From NCBI RefSeq assembly GCF_041734735.1, contig NC_134878.1, positions 39,169,713-39,233,712 of the forward strand: 64,000 nt of DNA, in the 5' to 3' direction. Source of the stretch: Babylonia areolata. Its lineage: Eukaryota > Mollusca > Gastropoda > Neogastropoda > Buccinidae. The position numbers and the translations under genes were made by a program. The notes under the pieces are model-generated. The model ran no database searches. It saw nothing but the letters and a program-made list of their open reading frames with translations, and was not told the origin of the DNA. Below are positions 32,701-42,232 of the stretch, in pieces (the first letter of the stretch is position 1; every line of letters begins with the position of its first letter).

Positions 32701-32752
32701 CGCGGCTAACACTGCCGTCTCAGTTTCAAGGGCTCCCCATACGAACCAGTAG
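29705..32752 (+). CDS. DIRS tyrosine recombinase frame, overlapping RT
   Basis: The frame is open for 1015 codons. Its first two thirds overlap RT-RNase H in another frame and look like an incidental arginine/proline/serine-rich translation; the recombinase proper begins near 31690 (TKGGASSDLLSIVSKARREG). Domains: an N-terminal SAM-like part (MQLANFLAHCSSVLNLSASS; VRGYRSAICTTIKQLGGPAF), then a catalytic part with arginine in TGRRRSEIHGLSG (about 32143), the HEVRAIATSAAF box (about 32537) and the final tyrosine in NPFINFYLRDFRM (about 32632). This enzyme joins the circular DNA intermediate to the target without duplication. Extensive RT/YR overlap is a known DIRS trait. The true start of the recombinase is not visible. 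Confidence 0.85.
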   Translation: MTGPRFSTASRSAPPSRKLVPARASVACSGTQRLDCVGARVGVHAPLGGGPPPSKIHSSSLCAQLDGAGEHLRERDIAPTPHRGDISTLGPGPRFLRPVVRDSKSLRRVETSPGLVPPQQFPPQDEIQDGHTGTDSGDHATGRLGDVHRSERCLFPYPHPPGIPPVPEVRVEGQSVPVLCPPIWSVPCPFPVYQGGAGIGVNRPVGVHSALCVPGRLAYSGPVTGSVPESYSQTSRPVLPTGLHHEPGEMRSVPEPVLRLLRDEIRHAVHDSLSDARSVGPSGRPPQPLAPFLPSNGADTFFPPGHDGVHGTSHPSGQGSQAPSSEGTQAMVVPEHSAMGYPDMSGRVVPRGDIRVVNHPSSDTGGAHSPTYSSGGTIHRRLLHGLGSPHGLTPCSRDLVPGGAPMPHQCSGTGGSSQGSPALHSGGQRQDHSLVHGQHNSRLLREQRGRSALGRPLSADRGSPPLVPQQGHCTFSETHSRERQHFGRCSQHVQECHTHRVDPGQGHPARSVGTVVPADGGPLCDKVQQETSHVRLSSRRPRSMGSGRSLSRLEQSDCLRVSSLSNPVQGDTESQVGTPADDPHCAEMASPALVSGPSVPDTCSTTGTGNQTSSAEAASFGHSSLQSSNAPPARVAAVRADLSASPLKSSTPRSASVSAALTKGGASSDLLSIVSKARREGTETLYDFRWKKWLSWCTAQNIPPTNPTSMQLANFLAHCSSVLNLSASSVRGYRSAICTTIKQLGGPAFEADFLLREVARGASLKEARNPRRVPLWDLFLVLDFIRKQPFEPLGTIPFDLLTLKTTFLLLLATGRRRSEIHGLSGLPQDLAFHRDGSITLRFLPEFLAKNQDPEVPSPSLRVRPLSDILAQDDEDRHLCPVRCLKYYCNRSRHRRSSQRRLLISLNENYKKDIAAGTISRWVSQVIRRAYSHAHKDLSCLNPRTHEVRAIATSAAFQHSVPLQHVLEAAFWRSENPFINFYLRDFRMTRADGSKGISFVAANTAVSVSRAPHTNQ
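29760..31646 (+). CDS. DIRS reverse transcriptase-RNase H frame
   Basis: The frame carries the RT domain: YGRLFVIPKVSGGWRPVLDL (29989-30048), SIDLKDAYFHILIHPASRRY (30148-30207), FSALPFGLSLAPFLFTKV, and the catalytic YLDD at about 30342, the form usual in DIRS elements. RNase H follows with LFTDASSMGWGAHM near 30834 and LFTDNTTVACYVN near 31005, ending in a GKDNILAGALS segment and a tail before the stop at 31646. The product copies element RNA and degrades the template strand. No obvious ATG begins the frame next to gag, so translation may use read-through or internal initiation, as discussed for this family. Confidence 0.9.
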   Translation: MSRHAHQWRALGLNDWIVSVLESGYMLPWVGDRPPLRSTPPPYVPSSMEQESILEKEISHLLLIGAISQLSDPGPGFYGRLFVIPKVSGGWRPVLDLSPLNSFLPKMKFKMDTQAQIRETMQQGDWATSIDLKDAYFHILIHPASRRYLRFVWRDRVFQFSALPFGLSLAPFLFTKVVRELVSIVRSESIRLCVYLDDWLILAQSQALCQSHTARLLDLCSQLGFITNQEKCDLSPSQSFDFLGMRFDTRSMIVSPTPDRWDRLAGLLNHLRHSSQATARTLSSLLGMMESMAPLIPLGRVLKRPLQRALRLWWSQSTQPWDTRICLGEWFLEVTSEWLTTPLLTQGVPIAPPTLQVALFTDASSMGWGAHMDSLHAAGTWSPEERLCHINVLELEAVRRALQHFIAEAKGKTIRLFTDNTTVACYVNKGGGAHSADLSLRTEALLRWCHSRGIALSARHIAGKDNILAGALSTSKSVIHTEWTLDKDTLQGVWEQWFRPMVDLFATRFSKRLPTYVSPVADPEAWAVDALSLDWSSLIAYAFPPFPILSKVIRKARLERPQMILIAPKWPAQPWFPVLQSLTHVPPLELETKPHLLRQPRSGIPHSNPQMLHLHAWLLCGRICQHHH

Positions 32753-32785
32753 GCGTTGCCCTCCTCCATTTGCTTTAAATTCTGC

Positions 32786-32882
32786 ATCAGTTTGACATGG
32801 TACAGTATATGACACCAAAAGGAGGAGTTTGTATTATACTCCATGTTTGGTGTTTACATATACTTACCATGTCAAACTCGAA
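32786..32882. repeat. DIRS internal complementary region
   Basis: GCATCAGTTTGACATGGTAC at its left complements the beginning of the left terminal repeat, and CATATACTTACCATGTCAAA at its right complements the end of the right terminal repeat. In DIRS-1 this region templates end completion and circle formation. Confidence 0.85.
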
Positions 32883-32947
32883 TGCCCGCCCGTCCGTCCC
32901 CGCGTCTCCGCCGTGGTTCTCATGGGGCATTTTCATTCATGGCCACG

Positions 32948-33138
32948 GAATGATTCAGCGCTTATAGCTGTTAGAGGCGTTTGATTGGCTAAGAGCGGGC
33001 CAGACTAAGAGGGGCGTCTTTTCACTGTTAGCCGCGCGAAATTTGGCCAAACAGAGCAAACCATAGGCCTAGTTTGCATCAGTTTGACATGGTAAGTATA
33101 TGTAAACACCAAACATGGAGTATAATACAAACTCCTCC
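32948..33138 (-). repeat. DIRS right inverted terminal repeat
   Basis: GGAATGATTCAGCGCTTATA through ACAAACTCCTCC. The inner 150 bp mirror the left repeat; the outer 30 bp (AAACACCAAACATGGAGTAT) mirror the right half of the internal complementary region. Confidence 0.9.
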
Positions 33139-34935
33139 TATTTTGCTTATTTTTTTCTGTACAGTTAACTTGATTTACAAATGAATAATTGGCCTTTAAA
33201 AATGGGGTTTTCCTTAATTTGTGCAATGGAAAAAGTGACGTCACAAGCTGTCAAACTTAAAACAGCTCTAACTCAAAATCTATTTGATGGATTTGCTTCA
33301 AATTTTGCATGAGTGTTAAGAATGTTAAAAGAAACAATTCTATTCAAACAGTAATATACAAACATCAAACAAACTAATAAAAATAACTGATGGTGGAACT
33401 TGTTTAGGCTTCGACCTTGCGGTTTGACCTTATTTGAATATTGGGGATGGAAAATTCCACAACCTATAAACAAATCAAAACAACCGACCCTTGGACAACA
33501 CGAATGTCCGCCATGGCGGAAGTGCGACACGGGATCAGTTTCGCTGATTACGGTAGGCAGTTCTCGGAACGAATACGCACTCGCACACAAGTAAATAAAC
33601 AAATAATGGATTGAAAGATTAATGGCTTGTCTTTATTTCCATTATGTTTTAAACAAGATTTATACACAATTTCACGCAAAAATCATCAAGTGAAAAGTGA
33701 CAAATTTCGGCCTGCTGCCGGCTTTCCCGCAGCCTTTGTTAGCGGGTGCCGGTACCTAATATTACCTCACAGACCAAAATTTCCCGGTCTTTGTTGCTTT
33801 CAGCATGCAACTGAAATAGGGCAAAAGAGTGCAGTATTTTTCTACATGGTTTTGACAGGGATGCACCTCAAAACATTGAAAATACTACAGTTGCAGGGTG
33901 TTTTGTGCAAAGATGCTTACCAACAGGACAGATAAAAGTTTGAAAATGTGATATTTAAAAAAAAATCCCATTCATGATTTTGACCCTAACGACTTGTTTT
34001 TGTGTACAGCAAAGAATAACTGGATACGACTTCAGCCAGGTTTTTGTGTGCTGCATCACATATCCTTGGAACTACGTCAGATAGAAACATAGATTCTTTT
34101 CTGCTGTATATTTTTTTCATGGCTCTTTAGATTTTATGAATTTGTATGTTTTCAGTTTTTGTTTTCATTTTTATCAATCTGAAATTTGGGTGATGGTTTA
34201 AAAGCCTCCGTCTACTGGTATTTACCCCGGAGTCAGTCTAGGTTTGCCTTGAATGACCGCTGGCATCATGTGTGGCTAGCCAAGATCGATCCCCCCCTTG
34301 ATGGAATCTTACCCCCTTTCTATACATTTAATCAATCTGTTGAAAAAGGAAGTGGGGTCAGTCTGGGCTAGCCTTTATTGACCCCTATGGCCTTTCTCCC
34401 TCTGCCTCTCCCTTCCACTGAAATTTATGGAAGCGAGGGGTTCCAGTGTAACAGCCCATATTGAAGCTCTCCCTACTACTATGCAGTATTCAGACTTCTC
34501 AGTTCTTGGCAGAATTTGACCTTTAGCTGACCACTACTGACTTTGATCATTGCTGACCATTACTGACCACTGCTGGCCACTTCGAAAAAGTGGTCAGATT
34601 GCATTGTTTTGTCAGGTTTATTATGACACCTTGGCAGATTTTTGACCTCTAACTGACCACTGCTGACAATAACTGACCACTATCTGACTATTGTGAAAGT
34701 TTTTCAGTATTAGAACCATTGACTTCCTGATAGTAGGCAGGACCACTAATTTTTAAAAAGCAATCAGACGGGAACCAAACTTTACAGGCACATAGATGTT
34801 GATGAGATATAAAACCATGCAAAATTTCAAGGCTGTATCTGTAATACTTTTTGAGATACAGCTTCTTGAAATTTTCAAAAAAAGGCATATTTTTTCCAAA
34901 TCGCAGGATTTGCTATGTTTCAAAGCACATAAAAT
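33139..34935. other. Intronic sequence, no gene; short tandem-like repeats
   Basis: No coding exon is recognised. 34500-34690 holds several loose copies of a CTGACCACTACTGAC-type unit. 34200-34400 has palindrome-rich GGCTAGCC-type sequence also seen near 38050-38100 and 38830, suggesting worn MITEs. 33660-33800 includes a CG-containing stretch without clear ends. Confidence 0.4.
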
Positions 34936-35964
34936 TTAACCCTCAAAGTGCTGGATATAATAAAACATACTTACAGAAATCATGCTTAAAACAAAGGGAT
35001 AGTTTGCCTCCGCTACCTGTGCTCTGATTTGGGGCATTTGTATGCTTATCAGTAAGAATAAATAGGTAAACCTATACATTTTTGGAAAGTAGAGTGAATG
35101 AAGAATCAGATAAAAGTAAGAAAAAGGCTGTACCTTGTATGCAGTTGGAGATATTCCATAGGATATAATTAACAAATTTTGCACACTCGTTTTCCAAAAA
35201 CGTCAACCACAATGTTTATAGGTATTTTCACATCTTTTACAGAGTCAAAATCTCAAAATTGGAATTAAACTGTTGCAAAAATGTTCTGGCTGCAGAATCA
35301 TGATATGAATATAACTGAAACAATGAAATTATAAGCATTGTATTATTTGTTTGAGACACACCCACCGACGCCACGCACGCGCACATCTACAATACTTTAT
35401 GCAATCACAGGCAAAAACAGAAATAAATGTTTTCTTTTAGCTCATGTTGCTTTCAAAAGCAGCAAGAATGCTTTAATTCAAAATAATTTCCATTTTTCTA
35501 GCTTGATTTGGTCAAGAAATCGCAATAGACCCATGCCTAACCCACTTTACCACCCCTCCCCACCCCCATCACACACCCCCCAGTTTTTGTGGCTGGAGAC
35601 ACAAAACTGAATGAACAACAAGCAAGCCAGCATGCCCAAGTGTCAAAATAACAAAGCCGTTTTCACCAGAATCCCTGTCAGCAAATGAATCATCACTAGT
35701 GACAAGGTCACTCATTTCCTGAGCTTTGTCAACTTCAGTGTCACTCATTGTTTACAAAAAATACGAAGATCTGGACTTATAAACTCGGTCAAAGTTTGTG
35801 CAAACTCAAGCAGGGAGGCAGCAACACCAGAACGAGGCAGTTTTACGAAGGCTGCCGAGCATAGCCGTACGATGTCGGTCCTTATGTAAACAGAGCCACG
35901 ATCGTGGCCCATCGCACTTTACCGGGAAAGCCACGATCGTGGCTCATCGCGCTCTCCGGGTTAA
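34936..35964 (-). mobile_element. TTAA (piggyBac-like) element, family F, 1029 bp
   Basis: Left TTAACCCTCAAAGTGCTGG and right CGCGCTCTCCGGGTTAA. Near the right end a 22-bp unit containing the perfect palindrome GCCACGATCGTGGC occurs twice, about 46 bp apart, the outer one about 21 bp inside the TTAA. On the minus strand at about 35748-35650 it reads MSDTEVDKAQEMSDLVTSDD then SFADRDSGENGF, an acidic segment of the type that begins piggyBac transposases. The catalytic domain is absent, so this is a non-autonomous element. Confidence 0.75.
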
Positions 35965-36603
35965 ACTACTTTTGGCACAGAGATAAAATTTGATAAACAT
36001 GTTTTTTATAATACTTGCTTTTACCTTATTTTTATTTATTTATTTTTTTTTTTAGCTCCCTCCAGTATTCATGTTCTTAGATATAATTGGATTTTGCTAA
36101 TGTAGCCTTCCAGTATGCCCTAGTACAGATCTACCCATACAATATCAATGCCATTCTCTTTAGTCTGTTACATATGGAGACATCAGAACCCAGAAACACC
36201 AGCAAATGGACAAATACACAGCAACCTATGGATGTGCCCACAGTTTGATAGTTTTCAGTACAGATCTGCCCGTGTAATGTCGTGAAAGTCATTCTCTCAT
36301 TTTTTCTTCAATCTAATCTTGATTTAACTTTAACTCTTGAACAGTGAGATCTGACCTCAGTACACAGAAACACTGACACATCTATTTCTCTTTATTAGGG
36401 GCGCTTCGACACGGCATACATGAAAGTGAGTCTGAAATATTCCCAGCTGACTTAGCAACAAGATGATTTGTCATTTGTACAGACAGACATACACTACACA
36501 CACACACACCTTTCAGGCTAGTTTAACAAGGTAAGCACTCATGGATGAACCAGAATGAATTTTCTCATCATTTCTGCATTCCCTTTCATGTATGATTCAT
36601 GTA
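35965..36603. other. Non-repeat intronic sequence with a possible microexon
   Basis: This is one of the few stretches of the large intron without a recognised element. It holds a 27-bp candidate exon at 36399-36425 flanked by TCTATTTCTCTTTATTAG and GTGAGT. See findings; not called as coding. Confidence 0.35.
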
Positions 36604-38008
36604 TTAACCAGTAGAGTGCCTATAAGACGTCAGCTGACGTCCTGCAAAAAGTATTGCCATAGTGCCTATAAAACGTCCACTGACGTCCTGCATATGTTCC
36701 GATTTTTCCTTCATTGGAGTTTGGTTCAGTTCACACAGACTCTGAACACTTAGTTTGATGTGTCTGGATTATAAAAATACTATTTAAATGAACTTAAATC
36801 AGGTAGAAGACCTTTCTACTCGATAATAATTTGCTAACTGACCACATGATACGCGCGTGGAAAAGGGGGTTTCATCATGCAAACAAATGCATTGAAAAAA
36901 CTGTGTCTAGTAAAACAGATAGTCACAGTCAGCAGATTTACACAATTCTGAAAGATCTGCTTGTGATTATGGACAGCTTTTGCGATGGAGAAGGATCTCT
37001 CTTGTCTGATGATTGGTTTGAAAATGAAGGTGATTAACACAGTTATGAAACTAACACCCCATTTTATGGTAATTCAGTCCATCCATCCAATCAGACAGCG
37101 TTTTTGAACAACTGGCTATGATTGACAGAATACGTACAGCCAGTGTTGGAAGAAGAGGAGAGGGAGAGGAGTGATAAGACGATAGGTCGAATGCCAGCCA
37201 GAGTTCATCAAGGGGGCGTGGCTTTTGGGAAGCGTGTACTCACATTTCAAAGCAGACTGAAGGCAATCGACAACCGCCAATGCCCCACAATTTTCACGTA
37301 ACGCAGTGCTGAACCTGCACTGGATGTGAAACACGTGCTTTTTGTTTTTAGCGCTTTGTTTTCGCTGAATCAGGGGGATGACTTGTATGAAGAGGTGGCA
37401 AGCTGACTGCACAGCAGACACTTTGATCGGCCCATGTGCAACTTGAAAGGAGTGAATGTCATCAAACAACTTCACCCTCTCACTTGCAAATGCTCTGTGC
37501 TGTCAAAAAGCTTGCCAGTTCAGTTTCTGGGACTGTGATTGACCCTTTATGCTGTCTTTACTCACTTTTGGCATTGTTGGGATAGTGATTTACTTACATG
37601 TCTGCAAGAGCTGTGATTTGTTTTCATAAGCTTATAGCCTGTTTTAATTTCTTCTACAGGTATAATCTGACAATAGGCTTGCTATTTCTAGCTGTATTTT
37701 GTTTCTTTTCTTTATGGATGTCATTATGTAGAGGTGGAAATAGACTTTCTTGTTGCACAAAAATTATTATCTTGACTTTACATGCCTGAACAGTTACCTA
37801 CAATCAACCTAACTGGGGAAAAAAGCCCAGAAGCAGAATCTACACTCATTTTCCTTCACAAAAACGTTTACTTTCTTTCTGTATCGCCCACAGCTTTTTT
37901 GTGATTTATTACCCCCGAATCCTCAAAATTCCCTGGCAAGGGGAGAGCTTTTTATTTATTTTTTTTTTATATTTTTTTTACAAAATTCTCTGGCACTGAA
38001 CTGGTTAA
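36604..38008 (+). mobile_element. TTAA (piggyBac-like) element, family B, copy 1, 1405 bp
   Basis: Left TTAACCAGTAGAGTGCC and right GGCACTGAACTGGTTAA are inverted (TTAACCAG-T--AGTGCC). Just inside the left end a unit with the 16-bp perfect palindrome GACGTCAGCTGACGTC is followed about 46 bp on by a worn copy (AACGTCCACTGACGTC). A 68-codon frame at 36831-37037 on the + strand (ends LLVIMDSFCDGEGSLLSDD, WFENEGD) has an acidic end like piggyBac N-terminal regions, but this match is weak. No catalytic domain. Confidence 0.7.
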
Positions 38009-38186
38009 AGAAATGAAGTAATATAGAAATCATTGGTGAAAAACAATGGTAGGACAAGGCTCATTTAGGCTAGCCTAAACTTTTTTACCCATCCCACTCA
38101 CCTGGTAGTTGGTGCATGGGTCTTTTGATGGGAGAAACGTGGTGGAAAGGAGTAGAATGAGAAACAGGGAAGAAGTTCTTTTCATG

Positions 38187-38469
38187 TTAACCCAATCAGA
38201 ATTTTGTAATTTAAAAAAAAGAAAAAAAGGAAAGTGCTTTGCCTTTTCCAGTGAATTTTGAGGATTCAGGGATAATGTTTGTTTGTTTTTTTGTTTTTTT
38301 TTTGGTCAGATTCAGATTAAAAAAGTATAGAAGATACAGAATCAAAGTAACATTTTTGTGAAGGAAAAGAATGGGAATACTTGCAGGACATCAGTAGATG
38401 TCTTAAGGCACAATGGCAACATTTTGTGTAGGACATCAGCTGACGTCTTACAGGCACTGAACAGGTTAA
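38187..38469. mobile_element. TTAA MITE, family B, 283 bp
   Basis: TTAACCCAATCAG at the left and GGCACTGAACAGGTTAA at the right. ACATCAGCTGACGTC lies about 23 bp inside the right TTAA, the family B palindrome with one changed base, and ACATCAGTAGATGTC precedes it. Shorter relative of the element ending at 38008, only about 180 bp away. Confidence 0.65.
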
Positions 38470-39673
38470 GCTTACCTCTGGGTTTATCAGTCCAGAATAA
38501 CCTTCGTTTCTACTGGGGGTTGAATCTCAAGTAGGAGAGGTAAGGTCACGTCTGAGGCCAGATTCACCATGTTGATCATTCCAGCAAAAGAATTATATAG
38601 CGATACAAGGGGTAATCTGGACCATTCTAGATGAAGGACAGCATAGTGCAAGAAAACTGAGGAGGAGGTGCGTGGAGGAATTCTAACCAGGCCAACTTCA
38701 GCCCCAGGGGTCATTTCCAGCTAGGCCAGAATGACACCCCTAACAACAAGGGAGGGGAAAAATCCAAAAAGGGGAGGTGAGGGCAGTTCTGACTGGGCCA
38801 GTTTAACCCCTATGAGTCATTTCAGGCTAATGTATATCTGAGCTAGCCAAATTTTACTCTGGGGTAAAACCAGCGGGGGTTTTAGAATAGGCTGCTACAC
38901 CGGTACCAGACTAAGCATGATGAAAAAGTTGTGTGAGAAGGTGGTATTATTTATGCCAAACAGATGAATGTGCCAGTGAAGAAAAGCTGATTCTTACATG
39001 TTGTGTAGCTCCTCCCCTCCCAGAATACAAACGATTTGATTAAAAAAGAAGTGTACAACATCATTTGAAGCAGATAATCATTAAATGAAAATGAAAGGAT
39101 GTGAAGTTCTTTTGGGGTTGGAAGGCAAACCATTCCTCATTTTGTCTCCACACATTCTCCTGTTTTTTCCCTGTTCCCAGTTTTCATGCCCCTTGTGTTT
39201 AGGTTTGGGTATTTTCTTGTAAACCAAGTAATTGTATTTTTTTAATGAAAAAACTGGCTTATGTTACTAAATCATCTTTTGGCTGTATCTTCTTTTAAAA
39301 ATATCTTTAATGTTTATTATTAGTTGTTTAGTATTAGTTTATAATAATAATGATAATGTTAATTATTATTTGTTATTGTTGTTAATTTTTGTACCATGTT
39401 TAAATAAATCTTAACGAATCCTCAATTTTAGGGCATGTTGCAACTCTTATAATAGTACCAACAGTCTGATCCTGCATGTCGGCATAAATATTGAGAGGAA
39501 ACAAAAATATGAGTGATTTGTTTCACAGACTCTTGAAAAACATTCATTCAGTTTTTCATTCTTTCATTATGTAAAGAGTAATAATTTTTCCATTATTTTC
39601 CTCCTCCGTACCTCTCCTGTTAAAAATTTGTAAACCACAGACAAATTGTAATACACAGCTGCTGTGTCCCCAG
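38470..39673. other. End of the 16-kb intron, no gene
   Basis: Unremarkable intron with an AT/TAA-rich patch near 39300-39410 (TTATAATAATAATGATAATG). No element boundaries or coding frame are recognised. Confidence 0.45.
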
Positions 39674-39827
39674 ACATAGAGAAAGAGAAGAAGAAAGGGA
39701 AAGGTAATGTCAAGACACAGAAGAAAGTGAAGAATGCCAAGCAGAACTCAGATGATGAAGCCATTGAGGAGAGTGATGAAGGAGACTTTGATGACAGAGA
39801 GGTGGACTACATATCTGACAGCAGCAG
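39674..39827 (+). CDS. GTF2F1: TFIIF-alpha (RAP74), exon 6, basic-acidic region
   Basis: The exon completes an aspartate codon, adds 50 codons and leaves two bases of a serine codon (residues 229-280). A lysine-rich start (EKEKKKGKGNVKTQKKVK) is followed by DDEAIEESDEGDFDDREVDY and ISDSS, matching human DDEAFEDSDDGDFEGQEVDY and MSDGSSS very closely. This block is one of the few conserved motifs in the linker. The acceptor is GCTGTGTCCCCAG and the donor GCAGCAG|GTAAGT. The upstream intron is the largest of the window at about 16.2 kb. Confidence 0.97.
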
Positions 39828-39959
39828 GTAAGTGCTGGACATCCCCAAAGAAAAGAAACTGGGTTCTTGTGCATCCAGATAGTATAAAAAGCGGGTTCAC
39901 TGAAATTATGCATGGTCACTTTTCAGTTTAAAAAGTTCCATTATAGTACAGTTTAAGAT

Positions 39960-40145
39960 ATTTTGATGGCATATTCCTTGTGTGCATTCAGAAAAAAAAG
40001 AAAAAAGAAGAAATATGATGGAATATTCCTTGTGTGCATTCAGAAAAAAAAGGAGAAGAAAAAGAAATTATGAATACTTGTTTCTGTTTTAAGATAAAAT
40101 TTTAAGACTGTTTATATGATATTTTAAGACTGTTTATATGATATA
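39960..40145. repeat. Two short tandem duplications
   Basis: ATATTCCTTGTGTGCATTCA plus an A/G-rich tract is repeated at about 39970 and 40023. ATTTTAAGACTGTTTATATG is repeated back to back at about 40096 and 40121. Confidence 0.85.
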
Positions 40146-40353
40146 AAACATAAAACAAACTTTCTCCCTTATATGAAAATGTGTATTGGTATATAGATGT
40201 GCTCAATTGATTGTCTTTTTGACTCACTTTTTGACAGCACATGTGCTGAGCCTGTAAACTGATCTGTATAAACCATAAAGGTGGAAAGAGTAAATTTTTC
40301 TATAATTAGGGGATATGAGAACTATTTGGAAATATGTAAATATGCTTTTCCAT

Positions 40354-40950
40354 TTAACCCTTTCGCTGCCAGGGAAATAAGATTTAAGTGAAATCTATTT
40401 CCCAGGGGTTTTTTTTTTCACAAAAAACGGGTATGCATTTTCAAAAAATGCTGTGCTCTTTGTTATTGGAGAAAGAACCATAAAAGTATATATTTTCTGA
40501 AAGGTAAATGAATAAAGAATACAAAACACATGATGTTTTCCAATTTCATTTATTTTCAGGGACATGCTGTTTTGAAATCAGTGTTTTGTTTTTTGTCACA
40601 TTTTCAACTTGTTCATTATAAACATTAGTTGGGTAATTTGCACTAAAATATATTTTCTGGACAAATGGATAATACCTGCACACACAAATTATACTGGAAC
40701 AACCACAATAAAAAAAAAATACAAAAAAATACAGATACACAATGCATTGTGACTTCTCCAAGTGATAACAAGGATGTGAGGCCACGCCCCCTCAGTCTCC
40801 AGCCCCCTACTCTTCATCCCTCTCACACAGTCACTTTATCCAGTTCTCATCAGACAGCATTGGCTGAGTGCCAAGAAAATTGCTCACACTGTCTCCTGCT
40901 AATAATTTGGTCACTTTCTGTCGACTTCAACAGCTGTACAGCTGGTGTAA
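40354..40950 (-). mobile_element. TTAA family A element, copy 3, truncated
   Basis: TTAACCCTTTCGCTGCCAGG and the next 590 bp align with the copy at 10370 from its left end to about its middle (CTCACACTGTCTCCTGCTAA, TTTGGTCACTTTCTGTC), after which similarity stops. The end with the palindromes is missing. Confidence 0.75.
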
Positions 40951-41111
40951 CAGGCCGAAACCTGTCCCTGGCTGGTTCTTACCCTGGGTAAGAAGTAGCC
41001 TAGGCTGTTTCTTACCCCAGGTTTAAACCAGCCAAGGCCATTTCATAGCCTTCCTGGCTGGAATATACCCCCTGTGTACACATCACTCACCCAACCTGTC
41101 TGTATTCACAT

Positions 41112-41182
41112 TAATGATGATAGTGATGATGATAATGATAATAATAATAATGATAATAATAAAAATAATAATGATAATGGGA
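41112..41182. repeat. (ATAATG)n-like simple repeat
   Basis: Interrupted TGATGATAATAATAATAATG-type trinucleotide repeats. Confidence 0.85.
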
Positions 41183-41269
41183 CTTCATATAACTCATTCC
41201 AGCGCTCAAGCCACTTTGCAGAATGATGTGATGATGTTCATCAAAAAAGTGATGTGAAGATATTCGTCC

Positions 41270-41965
41270 TTCAGATTAGAAGATGACCATGGCTTCAAGA
41301 GTCAGATGAAAGATCGGTGGATGGTGAGGCCAAATCGGGCCCTGAAGTCTCACCCACATGTGGGACACAAGTGGGTGGGTGCTGTTGAGGCAGTGGTGCT
41401 GCTCGGGCCTTGCACACAGCACGCTTTCAGTGCGCTTCGTTGATGCACCTGGCTTCAGCTGCACGGGCTTCTGTGGTGATAATGCTGTGCCAAGCTGGAC
41501 GGTCCAGAGCAAGTGTCTCCCATGTGTTGGTGTTGACGCCCAGGACTTTGAGGGATGTTTGAGGCAGTCTTGGTAGTATTTCTTCTGTCCATATAGCAGC
41601 TGGTTAGACAGTCGGCTGTCTGACATTCTTACCACATGTCCAGCCCACTTGGCTTGGACTTTCTGCAGGAGGGTTAAGACGCTGCAGAGGCCAATTCGTT
41701 TCCAGGACTTCCGTGTCGGGGGACTTTGTCCTGCCACCTGATGTGGAGGAGTCTGCAGAGACAGCTCAGGTTGAGCTGTTTGGCGTGTCTGCTGTAGACA
41801 GTCCAGGTCTTGCTGGTGTAAAGGAGGGTGATAAGGATCACTGCACAGTAGACTTTCAGTTTAGTGGTAGAGCTGAGTCGTCTCCGCTCCCAGATGTTCT
41901 CACGGAGTCTCCTAAAGGCGGCGCTGGCTTTGGCGATCCTGTTGTTGACCTTAGCGTTTATGTTC
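41270..41965 (-). mobile_element. LINE 3' remnant, minus strand
   Basis: The minus strand keeps the tail of a non-LTR ORF2: KASAAFRRLRENIWERRRLS then TKLKVYCAVILITLLYTSKT and TVYSRHAKQLN (41925-41780), RRLLHIRWQDKVP (about 41760-41720), then VQAKWAGHVVRMSDSRLSNQ LLYGQKK (41668-41580). A worn CPTCG ... FRARFGL zinc-finger segment follows near 41340-41300, typical of the C-terminus of this LINE group. Stops and frameshifts break it; the RT core is missing. The clade cannot be fixed from the tail alone. Confidence 0.75.
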
Positions 41966-41974
41966 ACACATGCA

Positions 41975-41976
41975 CG

Positions 41977-42009
<33 letters not shown>

Positions 42010-42120
42010 GCATGCGTGTGTGCGCGCGCGCACACACACACACACGCGCGCACAAAACACACACACACACACACAAACACACAAAAACAACAACAAAAAA
42101 ACAAAACACACATACACAAA
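41975..42120. repeat. (AC)n microsatellite
   Basis: Long AC/GC-alternating tract, then A/C-rich sequence. Its open frames on both strands are artefacts. Confidence 0.95.
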
Positions 42121-42128
42121 ACATGGTT

Positions 42129-42232
42129 CAGGCGCCGATCAGCGACTTCCTACTTAATGCTTCAGACGCCAATTGGTGACTTATACGCTAAATGCCTCAG
42201 GCACCGATTGACAACTTGTACGCTAGAATTAC
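42129..42232. repeat. Tandem repeat, three units of about 35 bp
   Basis: Units start at 42129 (CAGGCGCCGATCAGCGACTT), 42163 (CAGACGCCAATTGGTGACTT) and 42198 (CAGGCACCGATTGACAACTT). Each ends in a TACGCTAAATGC-type stretch. They may be the subterminal repeats of a TTAA element. Confidence 0.8.

Larger units (their letters stand above)
26818..33138 (+). mobile_element. DIRS-type retroelement, looks whole
   Basis: This fossil is a tyrosine-recombinase retroelement of the DIRS order, about 6.3 kb. It has inverted terminal repeats (26818-26982 and 32948-33138), a gag-like frame, an RT-RNase H frame, an overlapping tyrosine-recombinase frame, and an internal complementary region at 32786-32882 that pairs with both outer ends, as known for DIRS-1. 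It has no integrase or target duplication. All three frames are open with no break visible, and the two inverted repeats are nearly identical over about 165 bp, so the insertion is probably recent. It is GC-rich compared with the surrounding intron. It sits in the sense orientation in the intron between GTF2F1 exons 5 and 6. Confidence 0.92.
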
